Positions 8,451 to 17,043 are shown, counted from the first letter of the stretch. The stretch is 28,585 bases of DNA from JACCVG01 sp963790245 (GCA_963790245.1 CAWBNP010000001.1:1-28585); one strand, 5' to 3'. Program-made: numbers and translations. The notes: generated by a model not told the origin, from the letters alone.

Positions 8451-8641
8451 GGGTTGTTCGTCGCGCGTCGGGCCGTGGATCTGACATAGCCCGGCCTGAT
8501 GCGGCCGATCAGCCTGCTCAACCCGAGTCGCGAGGGCGGGCCGATCGAGGGCTTCGAGACCGGCCGGCCTCAGCGCGCGGCCCACCCGGGGTGGCTTGCC
8601 ATGTCCCGTATCGTCTCGACCGCGATGCGAACGGCGGAGCG
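8451..8641. promoter_or_regulatory. Divergent intergenic region
   Basis: This gap separates two divergently transcribed units and should hold both promoters. I see no confident -10/-35 pair and no tRNA or riboswitch fold. A purine-rich GGCGGAG lies just upstream of the PPOX start and may act as its ribosome binding site. Confidence 0.3.
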
Positions 8642-9064
8642 ATGAGTGAGCGGATCCCGGAGTCGGCCCGGCATCTGTTCAGCGGTCCGAACCTGGGCTG
8701 GCTGGCGACTCTGATGGACGATGGGGCGCCGCAGCTGACCGCGCTCTGGGTCGACATCGACGGCCTGACGCCGGTCGTCAACACGCTCGAAGGACGGCTC
8801 AAGCTGCGCAACATCCGCCGCGATTCGCGGGTCGCGCTCGGCGTCGCCAATCGCGAGAACCCGTATGAGACCGTCGCCGTGCGCGGTCGCGTGCGCGAGA
8901 TCACGACCGACGGCGCCGCAGCGCATCTCGACACCCTCGCCCAGCGCTACCTCGGCGAGCCTCGCTACCGGTACAGCGCGCCCGGTGACGTCCGCGTGAT
9001 CTGCCGGATCGAGCCCGAGCGCGTCCACTACTTCAACCCCGAGAGCTCGGAGGGCGAGGGGTGA
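8642..9064 (+). CDS. PPOX-class F420/flavin-dependent oxidoreductase
   Basis: A 140-residue split-barrel flavoprotein of the pyridoxamine 5'-phosphate oxidase superfamily. Key stretches are GPNLGWLATLMDDGAPQLTA (residues about 15-34), LWVDIDGLTPVVNTLEGRLK, the cofactor-loop-like RNIRRDSRVALGV, and VAVRGRVREI. A C-terminal LGEPRYRY segment is typical of actinobacterial F420-binding members. The start at ATG 8642 is preferred because it follows GGCGGAG and opens directly on the conserved domain. The stop overlaps the next gene's GTG (GTGA), so the two are translationally coupled. The cofactor (F420, FMN or FAD) and substrate cannot be read from the sequence. Confidence 0.8.
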   Translation: MSERIPESARHLFSGPNLGWLATLMDDGAPQLTALWVDIDGLTPVVNTLEGRLKLRNIRRDSRVALGVANRENPYETVAVRGRVREITTDGAAAHLDTLAQRYLGEPRYRYSAPGDVRVICRIEPERVHYFNPESSEGEG

Positions 9065-9927
9065 GCCAACCCGTGGCACCCGATCGCCTCCGGGCCGCGA
9101 TCCTGCAGCCGGAGGTCGCCGATCCAGCCGATCTCGAGGCGACCACCTCACAGGCACTGGCGGCGGCGGCCGCTGCTGCTGAGCGGGGCGCCGAGTTGCT
9201 GCTGATGCCGGAGGTCTTCCCTGGCCCGATGCGACCCGACGCGCGCGGCGAGGACCCGGAGCCGCGGCTCGCCGCCGCTGCCCGCGAGGCCGGGATCGCG
9301 CTCTGCTGGTCGCGACTCGAGCGCCGGGACGAGCGCATCCACGTCGTCGTCTACCTGTTCGACCGCGAGGGCGAGCGGGTTCTGCGCTATGTCCGCGCCC
9401 ATCCCGCCACGGGGGACGTGCACCCGGTCCTGCACGGTGCCCGGGTCGCGCCTGGGCCGGAGCTCGGACTCGCCCGGCTGGGCCCACTCACGGTCGGGAT
9501 CGCCGTCTGCTCGGAGCTCTGGCTGCCCGAGGTCTCTCGAATCCTCGCCCTGCGTGGCGCTGAGCTGATCCTCGCACCGGCCGGCGGCGGTTTCGCCGAG
9601 GTCGCCGAGAACTGGCGGCTGATCACGCGGGCGCGGGCGATCGAGAACAACTGCTTCGTGCTGATGACTCACAGCCGACTCGAGGGCGAGGCCGCTCACG
9701 GCCTGATCGCCGGGCCCGAGGAGCTGGTTGCGGACGGACGCGACGGCGGCTCGCTGGTCGACGGCGAGCTCGACCTGGCTCGCGGCCGCTGGCTGCGCGC
9801 CCACGACGACTCGATGGCGAAGCCGAAGCCGTTCCGCTCGCTGCCGGGGCTGCTGCGCGCCGGCCGGCCGGAGCTCTACGGCGAGCTCAGCGCGAGCCGC
9901 GCCGGCGCCTACCCGTACGGCGAGTAG
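9061..9927 (+). CDS. Carbon-nitrogen hydrolase (nitrilase superfamily) with altered catalytic Lys
   Basis: A 288-residue nitrilase-fold protein starting at GTG 9061. The superfamily uses a Glu-Lys-Cys triad to hydrolyse amides, carbamoyl groups or nitriles. The Glu is in LLMPEVF (E51) and the Cys in GIAVCSELWLPEV (C150). Where relatives have a YRK-x-H segment, this one reads YVRAH, placing Arg112 in place of Lys. Other family features are GAELILAPAGGG and RARAIENNCFVLMTHS. It is coupled to the PPOX gene by a 4-base overlap. Loss of the Lys could mean changed chemistry or a non-catalytic role. The gene has no frame breaks, so a sequencing cause is less likely. Its substrate is unknown. Confidence 0.8.
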   Translation: MSQPVAPDRLRAAILQPEVADPADLEATTSQALAAAAAAAERGAELLLMPEVFPGPMRPDARGEDPEPRLAAAAREAGIALCWSRLERRDERIHVVVYLFDREGERVLRYVRAHPATGDVHPVLHGARVAPGPELGLARLGPLTVGIAVCSELWLPEVSRILALRGAELILAPAGGGFAEVAENWRLITRARAIENNCFVLMTHSRLEGEAAHGLIAGPEELVADGRDGGSLVDGELDLARGRWLRAHDDSMAKPKPFRSLPGLLRAGRPELYGELSASRAGAYPYGE

Positions 9928-10046
9928 GCCCCCCGGGGCCGGTCGGTCGGGCGCCCTCGACGGCCCTCGATCACGCCGGGCGGCGCCCGGCCAAGGGGCC
10001 CCCACCGCAGCGGAACGGTCAGCGCCGCTGTTGCGGTGCGGGCCCC
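9927..10046 (+). terminator. Array of three GC-rich hairpins
   Basis: Three inverted repeats follow the carbon-nitrogen hydrolase stop. The first is GGCCCC/GGGGCC at 9927-9940. The second is GCCGGGC/GCCCGGC at 9975-9991 with a 3-base loop. The third is a long one with arms about 9995-10013 and 10028-10046, pairing nearly 19 positions with one mismatch and two G-T pairs. No T-run follows, so this is not a textbook intrinsic terminator. It may still stop or slow transcription before the catabolic operon. Confidence 0.45.
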
Positions 10047-10099
10047 TGCATCCCATCTACAAGCGGTTTCCAGAGGGCCTGACGCAGGCGGGACAGCGT

Positions 10100-10122
10100 G
10101 TGATAGGAATCCGTCCACTCCA
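10100..10122 (+). promoter_or_regulatory. Possible extended -10 promoter of the catabolic operon
   Basis: TGATAGGAAT at 10101-10110 resembles an extended -10 (TGn followed by TAGGAA/TAGGAT). It lies 13-20 bases before the GTG start at 10123, which has no good ribosome binding site, so a near-leaderless transcript is possible. No convincing -35 is visible. Confidence 0.3.
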
Positions 10123-11558
10123 GTGAACGATGTTCAACAGAATGAACACACTGTAAGAGGCCCGACCGGGAGCGAGGATCTGGGCGCGGTCGTCCTGACC
10201 AACCCGGAGGCGGTTCCGGCCCTCGTCGCTGAGGCCCAACAGGCTTTTGGTCCGTGGTCGCGGCTGCCGCTCACCGAGCGGGCGGCGGCGCTCGAGCGGG
10301 CCGCCGACGCGCTCATCGGCGAGGCCGAAGAGCTGAGCCGCCTGCTCGCCGCCGAGTCCGGCAAGCCGCTGGCGCAGTCGGAGTTCGAGATTCGCGCGTC
10401 GATCGGGTTGCTGCGCGGCAACGCCTTCGAGGCCCGCCGTACCGGCGGCCGGGTGTTACCGACCGAGGGCAACCCGGGAACGGAGCAGGACCTGGCGATC
10501 ACCCGCCGGGTGCCGCTGCGGCGTCGTGGCCGCGATCCTCCCCTTCAACTTCCCCGTCGAGCTGTTCGTCGAGAAGTGCGCGGCGGCGTTGGTCGCCGGC
10601 AACGCGGTGCTCGCCAAGGCGCCCTTCGAGGATCCGCTCGTCGTGACCCGCTTCCACCGGGCGATCGTCCAGGCGGGTGTGCCGAGCGGCGCGTTCGCCC
10701 TCGTCACCGGCGACCGCGACGTCGGCGCCGCGCTCGCCGGCGACGTCGGCGTCGACGCGATCTCGCTGACCGGCTCGACCGCGGCGGGGATCGCGATTGC
10801 CGAGGCGAGCGCCCGGACTCTGCGCCCGCTACATCTCGAGCTGGGCGGCAACAACGCCTCGATCGTCCGGGCCGACGCCGATCTCGATCTCGTCGTCGCG
10901 GAGGCGACCCGTGGCCGGCTGATGATGAACGGCCAGGCCTGCTCGGCGACCAAGCGGATCCTCGTCCACACGTCCCTGCACGATCAGCTCGCTGAACGGC
11001 TCGCGGCGGCCGCCGCTGAGCAGACGGTAGGCCCGGCGACCGACGCCGAGGTCACCGTCGGGCCGCTGATCAACGCCGGCGCCGCCGATCGCGTCGCCTC
11101 GCAGGTGCAGACCGCGCTCGAGCAGGGCGCCACGCTGATCGCCGGCGAGAGCGAGGCGTCCGGGCCCTACTTCGCGCCGGCGGTACTCGCCGGGACGCCG
11201 GAGCGGGCGGACGTCGCTCGCGACGAGGAGATCTTCGGGCCGGTCTTCAACCTGATTCCCGTAGAGGACGACCAGCACGCGGTCAGCGTCGCCAACTCGT
11301 CCTCTTACGGATTGATGGGCAGCGTCTTCAGCGCCGACGTGCAGCGCGCCTTCGCGATCGCCGACCGACTCGAGACCGGCGGGGTGGTCATCAACGGCAG
11401 CGACAACTACCGGCCGCCGGTGATCCCCTTCGGCGGGGTGAAGCTCTCCGGCCGCGGCGCGCGAGGGCCTTGGCTACACGATCGAGGAGCTCTCGCGTGA
11501 GAAGACGATCGTCTTGCGCCGCTTCCGCCCCGGCCCCGAGGAGCTCGGCGATGGCTGA
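10123..11558 (+). CDS. NAD(P)-dependent aldehyde dehydrogenase (two frame breaks)
   Basis: An aldehyde dehydrogenase of about 478 residues, the normal family length. The start is GTG 10123. N-terminal helices (LTERAAALERAADALIGEAE) precede a frame break at about 10519, after which VVAAILPFNFPVELF begins the cofactor domain. ISLTGSTAAGIAIAEA is the nucleotide-binding turn, LELGGNN carries the catalytic Glu and NGQACSATKRI the catalytic Cys. DEEIFGPVFNLIPV is the standard bridging motif. A second break at about 11460 restores EGLGYTIEELSREKTIVLRR, ending at TGA 11556-11558. The stop overlaps the IclR start by 8 bases. It probably oxidises an aldehyde released by ring opening (semialdehyde type); the substrate is not determinable. 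Confidence 0.85.
10131..10148 (+). promoter_or_regulatory. Palindromic operator candidate for the IclR regulator
   Basis: TGTTCA (10131-10136) and TGAACA (10143-10148) form a perfect 6-bp inverted repeat around a 6-base spacer. It overlaps the first codons of the aldehyde dehydrogenase, just downstream of a possible -10. The second gene of the operon encodes an IclR-family regulator, and such dimers bind short palindromes of this size. The match to a specific consensus is inference. Confidence 0.5.
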
Positions 11559-12381
11559 CGGGCACAGGGTCCCTGCGGTGCGCTCCGCCTTCGCCGTGCT
11601 CGAGACGCTGCAGCGCCGCGGCGGCGGCATGACACAGGTCGAGCTCGTCCGCGAGGTCGGGATCTCGAAGAGCACGATGCACAACCTGCTCGGCGCGCTC
11701 GTCGAGGAGGGCGCCCTGCGACGCGACGGGCGCAGCCGCGAATTCCGCCTGGGCCCTGCGCTGATCGCTCTCGGCGCCACGGCGGCCCGCCAGACCCGCA
11801 CGGTCTCACTCGCGATCGACGCCCTGGCGCCGCTGGCGGCCGAGCACGGCCTCTCGTTCGCGGTCGCGCAGCCGATCCGCGACGACCGGCTGCAGATCGT
11901 CGACCGCTTCTACCCGCCCGAGGACATGCACGTGGGGATCACGGTCGGCAGCCAGTTCGGGATCTTCGACGGCGCCCTCGGCAAGTGCCTGCTGGCTGCC
12001 CAGCCGCCGGAGCAGGCCGAGCGCCTGATCCGTGGCACCGAGCTGCCCGCCTTCACCGAGCAGACGATCACCGACCCCGATCGCCTCTCCGCCGACGTCG
12101 ATGTAGTGCGCGAGCGCGGCTGGGCGACGAGTCGGGGCGAGCTCAACCAGAACAACGCCGCCGCCGCCACCGTGAGCGGCCACGACGGCGAGCCCGAGGC
12201 CGTGCTGCTGGCGCTCGGCTTTCCGAGCCAGCTTCCGGAGGAACAGTTGCCGGCCGTCGGCCGCCGGCTGCGCGATCTCGCGCGCTCGATCGGGGGGGCC
12301 GAATCAGAACCTGACCCAGCGACAACGAACGACAGGGCCGCGCCCGCCGGATCGGCAAGCGCACCCCAGGAGGAACAGTAA
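11551..12381 (+). CDS. IclR-family transcriptional regulator
   Basis: A 276-residue IclR-type regulator. The N-terminal winged helix-turn-helix (residues about 10-75) includes MTQVELVREVGISKSTMHNL and reads on to LLGALVEEGALRRDG. The C-terminal effector-binding domain includes VGSQFGIFDGALGKCLLAA and AAATVSGHDGEPEAVLLALG. A roughly 25-residue low-complexity tail rich in Pro, Ala and Ser follows. The start ATG 11551 lies inside the aldehyde dehydrogenase end (ATGGCTGA), and the stop shares one base with the next ATG (TAATG). It is co-transcribed as the second gene, so it probably autoregulates the operon, most simply through the inverted repeat at 10131-10148. The effector is presumably the substrate or an intermediate. 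Confidence 0.88.
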   Translation: MADGHRVPAVRSAFAVLETLQRRGGGMTQVELVREVGISKSTMHNLLGALVEEGALRRDGRSREFRLGPALIALGATAARQTRTVSLAIDALAPLAAEHGLSFAVAQPIRDDRLQIVDRFYPPEDMHVGITVGSQFGIFDGALGKCLLAAQPPEQAERLIRGTELPAFTEQTITDPDRLSADVDVVRERGWATSRGELNQNNAAAATVSGHDGEPEAVLLALGFPSQLPEEQLPAVGRRLRDLARSIGGAESEPDPATTNDRAAPAGSASAPQEEQ

Positions 12382-13894
12382 TGAGCAGTCGAGAAGTGGA
12401 CTCTCGTAATCACCGGCGGCACGGTCGTCACACCCTCCGGGCCGCGGCGTCTGGCGATCGCCGTAGACGAGGGTCGGATCGTGGCTGTCGCCCGCGATGG
12501 AGCTGATGCCGCCGGCGCGCGAGACCTACGACGCAACCGGCCAGCATCTGATCCCGGGCCTCGTCGACAGTGAGTCGCACCCCGGCTGCTACTCGCCGCT
12601 GAAGGACGATCTCGCGACCGAGTCACGGGCAGCGGTCACGGCCGGCGTCACGACCTGGGGGATCCATGCGCCCTCCACGAGGTTGGGTGACCCCGAGTTC
12701 GTCGAGTACGTGCAGCCGGACGACGTCGTCTCCTTCCACGAGCCCTTCGAGCACTTCACGTCGCTCGTCGACTCCGACGCGGCGACCGACATCTTCCTCA
12801 CCTACATGCTCGAGACCGACCAGCAGGCCGAGGAGATTCCCGAGTACGCGGCCGAGCACGGCGTCACCAGCTACAAGCTCTACCTGCAGTCGATGAGCCC
12901 GGAGGCAGAGCCGCACTGGCCCGGCCGCCGGGCGGGCCTCGGGCACGGCTTCGACGATGGCGTGATCTACGTGACGATGGAGAACGTCGCCGCGCTCGGC
13001 GATCCCGGCGTGGTCTGCATGCACTGCGAGAACTGGGAGATCGCGAGGATCTTCGACAAGCGGCTGCGGGCCGAGGGCCGGACCGACTGGGCCGCCTGGT
13101 CGGACCGCTCGCCCCACTTCCTCGAGGCGCACCACATCCGCACCTACGGGTACATCGCCGAGCAGACCGGGTGCCCGATCTACATCCAGCATGCGACCAC
13201 CCCGGAGAGCTACGAGGAGATCCTCGAGCTGCGCCAGCGGGGCGTCACCTGCCACGCCCAGACCGGCCCGCACTGGCTGCACTTCGGCAAGGGCGAGCAC
13301 AACGCCTGGCGGATCAACGTGCCGCTGCGCTCGCGCGCCAACAACCCGAACATCTGGGCGGCGATCGAGAACGGGGTGATCAACTCGATCGGCTCCGATC
13401 ACGTCGTCTCCTGGGAGCCGAGCGACTACGAGACCTCCTACCACGAGAACATCTGGGAGCTGAAGACGGGCTTCACCTCCCGGGTCGAGGCGCTGCTGCC
13501 GGTGATGCTCGAGGGCGTGCACCAGAAGAAGCTGCGGCTCGAGCGGCTGGTCGAGATCGCCTGTGAGAACCCGGCGAAGATCTTCGGCCTCTACCCACGG
13601 AAGGGCTCGCTCGAGGTCGGGGCGGACGCCGATATCGTCGCGGTCGATCTCGACCGCACCGTCAAGGTCTCCAACGACCAGGTCCTGACGCGGTCGGGCT
13701 GGACCGTCCTCGACGGGCACGAGATCCACGGCTGGAGCGTCGCCACCTTCCTGCGCGGCAAGCAGATGTCGCACTTCCCCGAGGGTGCGTCGAAGCCGGA
13801 GTTCATCGGCGGCGCCGACGGCGAGTACCTGCGCCGGGTACCCGGCAGCCCGCGGGTCGCCGACGAGCAGGCCGCGATCGGTGTGGTGAGCTGA
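12381..13894 (+). CDS. Hydantoinase/dihydropyrimidinase-like cyclic amidohydrolase (two frame breaks near start)
   Basis: A cyclic-amide hydrolase of about 504 residues. It starts at ATG 12381; breaks at about 12398 and 12495 must be bridged to join VITGGTVVTPSG and AIAVDEGRIVAVARDGAD to the main body. From 12497 the frame is open to TGA 13892-13894. The candidate carbamylated Lys is in VTSYKLYLQ, His ligands in VVCMHCENWE and YIQHATTP, and the Asp in NSIGSDHVVS. The first metal motif, HxH in relatives, reads ESH here (12572-12580), so the first His is Glu. NPAKIFGLYPRKGSLEVGAD is the usual hydantoinase C-terminal block. It probably opens a five- or six-membered cyclic amide or ureide. It is coupled by a 1-base overlap to the amidase gene. 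Confidence 0.8.
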
Positions 13895-14670
13895 TGGCCG
13901 TCTGGGACGACGTCCTGCCCGAGACCGACCGCAAGGTCTTCGAGGCCGCGGGCTGGGGCAAGGACGGCGGCTTCGGCGAGCGCCCCGTGCTGCTCGTGGT
14001 CGACGTGATCTACAACTTCTGTGGCGATCGTCCTGAGCCGATCCTCGAGTCGATCAAGCAGTACCGCTACTCGTGCGGCGAGCGCTCCTGGGCCGGCATC
14101 GCGCAGCTGCAGCGGTTGATCGCCGCGGCCCGCGAACGCCAGGTCCCGATCGTCTACACCGGCATGGACCGCCGGCCGGACGGCTTCGATCAGGGCGCCT
14201 GGAACTGGAAGTCGACGCGGTCGAGCGATGCCTCCGACATCAAGGGCTCGAAGGGCAACGAGATCGTCGCCGAGGTCGCGCCGCAGCCGGAGGACGTGTA
14301 CTTCGTCAAGGACAAGCCGAGCGCCTTCCACGGCACTCACCTGCTCGACTACCTGATCTACCTCGGCGCCGACACCGTGATCACCGCGGGCACGACGACG
14401 AGTGGTTGCGTGCGGGCGAGCGCGGTCGATGCGGCCCAGTACAACTTTCACTCGGTCGTCCCCGAGGAGTGCGTCTGGGACCGCGGCGAGCTGACCCACA
14501 AGGTCAACCTCTTCGACATCCAGATGAAGTACGGCGACGTCAAGAGCACCGACGAGGTGATCGCCTACATCGAGGGACTGCCCCAGCGGCCCTGTGGCGA
14601 GCACACGCCGACCGGCGTCGCGAACACCGACGAGCCGGTGCCCGCGGGCACCGAGGAGGCAACGGCATGA
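13894..14670 (+). CDS. Isochorismatase-family cysteine hydrolase (N-carbamoyl/maleamate amidase-like)
   Basis: A 258-residue cysteine amidohydrolase of the isochorismatase fold. The triad is visible: Asp37 in LLVVDVIYNF, Lys139 or Lys141 in FVKDKPSAF, and Cys172 in TTSGCVRASAVDA. The SGCVRA block and the surrounding FHGTHLLDYLIYLGADT are typical of N-carbamoylsarcosine and maleamate amidase relatives. The N-terminal 30 residues and the Tyr/Trp-rich stretch at 55-68 are longer than in nicotinamidases. The partner enzyme upstream opens a cyclic amide, and this enzyme could hydrolyse the resulting carbamoyl or amide group. The start overlaps the previous stop (TGATG); the end overlaps the next start (ATGA). 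Confidence 0.85.
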   Translation: MAVWDDVLPETDRKVFEAAGWGKDGGFGERPVLLVVDVIYNFCGDRPEPILESIKQYRYSCGERSWAGIAQLQRLIAAARERQVPIVYTGMDRRPDGFDQGAWNWKSTRSSDASDIKGSKGNEIVAEVAPQPEDVYFVKDKPSAFHGTHLLDYLIYLGADTVITAGTTTSGCVRASAVDAAQYNFHSVVPEECVWDRGELTHKVNLFDIQMKYGDVKSTDEVIAYIEGLPQRPCGEHTPTGVANTDEPVPAGTEEATA

Positions 14671-15263
14671 GCCTGGAGATCCGCAAGGTCCTGACAGTGG
14701 TCGAGGAGACCCGAGCCGAGGGCGGGCGCGCCGACGGGGAGCCGCTGCGCAAGGCGGCGACCGCGGTCGTCTTCGCCAACCCCTATGCCGGCAAGCCCTA
14801 CTCCGAGGATCTCTCGGAGCTGATCGACTCGAGCGCCGAACTGGGCACCTTGATCGGTGAGCGCTGCGCCGCCGCCCTCGGCGCGCCGGTCGAGAGCCAC
14901 GGCAAGGCCGTGCTGATCGGTACCGCCGGCGAGCAGGAGCACGGTAACGCGGTCAAGACGACCACCTTCGGCAACCCCTTCCGGGACGCCTTCGGCGGCG
15001 GCGCGGCCTGGCTGCCTTCGACGACGAAGCGCTGCGCCCCCGGCGCCCAGGTCGACGTCCCGCTCTGTTTCAAGGACGAGATCTGGGTGCGCTCGCACTA
15101 CGACACGATCACCCTCTTCGTGGCCGACGCTCCGGCTCCGGACGAGATCGTCTTGATCGGGGCGGTGGCTTCGCGGGGACGGCTCAACGCCCGGCTCGGC
15201 GGCAAGACGAAGGAGCAAGCGCTCGACGCCATGGAGGGCGCCGGGGAGGGTGCCGGCGGCTGA
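14667..15263 (+). CDS. AA_synth (DUF1185)-family protein
   Basis: A 198-residue intact protein of the amino-acid-synthesis family (Pfam AA_synth). Characteristic blocks are LEIRKVLTVVEETRAEGGR, VFANPYAGKPYSEDLSELID, VESHGKAVLIGTAGEQEHGN, GGGAAWLPSTTKRCAPGAQV and VPLCFKDEIWVRSHYDTITL. The family is often found beside amidohydrolases, DUF1989 proteins and NMT1-type importers; its general name does not prove a biosynthetic role. As far as I recall some relatives act on small cyclic amides or ureides, but I cannot assign the reaction. Overlaps on both sides (ATGA before, TGATG after) show tight coupling to the amidase and the enamidase-like gene. Confidence 0.75.
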   Translation: MSLEIRKVLTVVEETRAEGGRADGEPLRKAATAVVFANPYAGKPYSEDLSELIDSSAELGTLIGERCAAALGAPVESHGKAVLIGTAGEQEHGNAVKTTTFGNPFRDAFGGGAAWLPSTTKRCAPGAQVDVPLCFKDEIWVRSHYDTITLFVADAPAPDEIVLIGAVASRGRLNARLGGKTKEQALDAMEGAGEGAGG

Positions 15264-16423
15264 TGGCCTCGACCGAGATCCGCAACATCGCAGCCGTCGT
15301 CAACGGCCGGATCGGCGCCGAGCCGAAGCAGATCGACGCGCTGCGGATCGAGGACGGGCGGATCGTCGCGCTCGAGTCGGGCGGCGACGCGGACACCGTC
15401 CTCGACGCCGGCGGCGCGGTGCTCGTCCCGGGCCTGATCGATTCCCACGTGCATGTCGTCTTCGGCGACTGGACACCGCGCCAGTCCGCGCTCGGCTGGA
15501 TCGCCTCCTCGATGCACGGTGGCGTGACGATGATGATGTCGGCCTCCGAGGTCCATCTGCCGGGGCGGCCCCACGACCGCGAGGGCGTCAAGGCGCTCGC
15601 GGTCACGGCGCAGCGCGCCTTCAGCGAGTACCGGCCCGGCGGCGTCAAGGTTCTGGCCGGCTCGGTGATCATCGAGCCGACGCTCGAGCCCTCGGACTTC
15701 GCGGAGCTCGCGGAGCGCGGCGTCGGCCTCGCCAAGGTCGGCTTCGGCGCCTTCTCTTCCCAGGCGGACGCGGCGCCCCTCGTCCGAGCCGCGCAGGAGG
15801 CCGGCTTCGTCGTCATGAACCACACCGGCGGCGCCTCGATCCCGGACTCCTCGCCGGTCACGATCGAAGATGTGCTCGAGCTGGGCTGCGACATCATCGG
15901 CCACGCCAACGGTGGCCCGACCGCGCTTCCGGACGCCGATCTGCCGAAGCTCTTCGATGCGCCCGGAGTGATCCAGCTCGTGCAGGCGGGGAACCTGCGA
16001 TCGAGCCTGCGGATCCTCGAGCTCGCCCGCGAGCGCGACGCGCTCGAGCGCGTAGTGATCGCGACCGACACCCCGACCGGCACCGGGATGATGCCGCTGG
16101 GGATGATCAAGACCGTGGTCGAGCTTTCGTCGCTCGGCGGAGTCCCGGCAGCCGACGCCCTGGCGATGGCGACGGGCAACAACGCCCGCGTCCTCGGCCG
16201 CGAGGAGGGCGTGATCGAGGTCGGTGCCCCGGGGGACGTGGTCTGCCTCTTCGCGCCGCTGGGCTCGGCTTTCACGGACCCGCTGAGCGCGATCGAGGGA
16301 GGGGACCTGCCCGGCATCGGCGCGGTCGTCATCGACGGCGCCGTGCGAGCGCTGAGGTCGCGGAACACGCCGGCCCCGGGAGGAAGTTGTGAGTTGGTCA
16401 ACGGAGAGGTGGTGAACGCGTGA
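15263..16423 (+). CDS. Enamidase-like amidohydrolase
   Basis: A 386-residue metal-dependent amidohydrolase. It resembles from memory the enamidase of Eubacterium barkeri nicotinate fermentation, which opens 1,4,5,6-tetrahydro-6-oxonicotinate. Shared features are PGLIDSHVHVVFGDW (metal His62 and His64), a TPRQ segment, SMHGGVTMMMSASEVHLPGR, GVKVLAGSVIIEP, VMNHTGGASIPDSSPVT, DIIGHANGGPTALPD and ATDTPTGTGMMPLGM, closing with RALRSRNTPAPG. The resemblance runs the whole length, not just the barrel. It supports action on a cyclic enamide, so a partly reduced pyridine or related ring is a plausible substrate. It sits between the AA_synth and DUF1989 genes with overlaps on both sides (TGATG, GTGA). 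Confidence 0.78.
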   Translation: MASTEIRNIAAVVNGRIGAEPKQIDALRIEDGRIVALESGGDADTVLDAGGAVLVPGLIDSHVHVVFGDWTPRQSALGWIASSMHGGVTMMMSASEVHLPGRPHDREGVKALAVTAQRAFSEYRPGGVKVLAGSVIIEPTLEPSDFAELAERGVGLAKVGFGAFSSQADAAPLVRAAQEAGFVVMNHTGGASIPDSSPVTIEDVLELGCDIIGHANGGPTALPDADLPKLFDAPGVIQLVQAGNLRSSLRILELARERDALERVVIATDTPTGTGMMPLGMIKTVVELSSLGGVPAADALAMATGNNARVLGREEGVIEVGAPGDVVCLFAPLGSAFTDPLSAIEGGDLPGIGAVVIDGAVRALRSRNTPAPGGSCELVNGEVVNA

Positions 16424-17043
16424 GCGCGATCGAAGAAGCCGGCAAGCTCGTGCAGGAGGTCGAGGTGCCCGCCCGCGAGGCGCGCGCCGTCGATGTCGAC
16501 CGCGGGCAGATCCTGCAGATCGTCGACCTCGAGGGCCAACAGGTCGGCGACCTCGCGGCCTACATGCGCGACGACCCGAGCGAGTACATGTCGCCCGGGC
16601 ACTGGCTGTCGTGCATCACCCACTTCGTGCCCCAGGTCGGTGAGGAGGTCTTCTCCAACCACCGCCGGCCGCTGATGCGGATCCTCCGCGACGATGTCGG
16701 CACCCACGACATTGTCGTGCCCTGCTGCGACCCCGAGCGCTACGAACGCGACTACGAAGTCGAGGGCCACGCGTCGTGTCTGACCTCACTCGAGCGGGCC
16801 CTCGCGCAGCACGGCTCCGACTGGGACCTGCGCGGTGAGGCCTGCTGGAACGTGTTCATGAACAACCGGCACGAGGACGGCTCGATCGTCACCTACGAGC
16901 CCGAGCACGGCGCCGGCGCCTCGATCGACCTCGAGGTGCTCGAGGACCTGACGGTGGCGCTCTCGGCCTGCCCGCAGGATCTGAGCGCCTGCAACGCCTT
17001 CAACCCGACCTCGATGGCGATCCGGATCTGGGAGCGAAGCTAG
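16420..17043 (+). CDS. DUF1989 / urea carboxylase-associated family protein
   Basis: A 207-residue protein starting at GTG 16420. Family blocks are IVDLEGQQVGDLAAYM, a HWLSCITHFVP segment, VFSNHRRPLMRILRDDVGTH, DIVVPCCDPERYERD, GHASCLTSLERALAQHG, CWNVFMNN and LTVALSACPQDLSACN. Conserved Cys and His residues in these blocks are thought to bind metal. Members occur next to urea carboxylase and other nitrogen-compound catabolic genes; the reaction is not known to me. Here it follows the enamidase-like gene by a 4-base overlap and precedes the aldolase-like gene by 3 bases, so it probably handles an intermediate of the same pathway. Confidence 0.8.
   Translation: MSAIEEAGKLVQEVEVPAREARAVDVDRGQILQIVDLEGQQVGDLAAYMRDDPSEYMSPGHWLSCITHFVPQVGEEVFSNHRRPLMRILRDDVGTHDIVVPCCDPERYERDYEVEGHASCLTSLERALAQHGSDWDLRGEACWNVFMNNRHEDGSIVTYEPEHGAGASIDLEVLEDLTVALSACPQDLSACNAFNPTSMAIRIWERS

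Noticed and set aside
8451..8641. A tRNA or riboswitch in the divergent gap
   Set aside because: No cloverleaf arms, T-loop consensus or conserved aptamer core is visible.
12623..13774. A 383-codon minus-strand open frame
   Set aside because: It is a shadow of the hydantoinase-like gene and has no recognisable domain.
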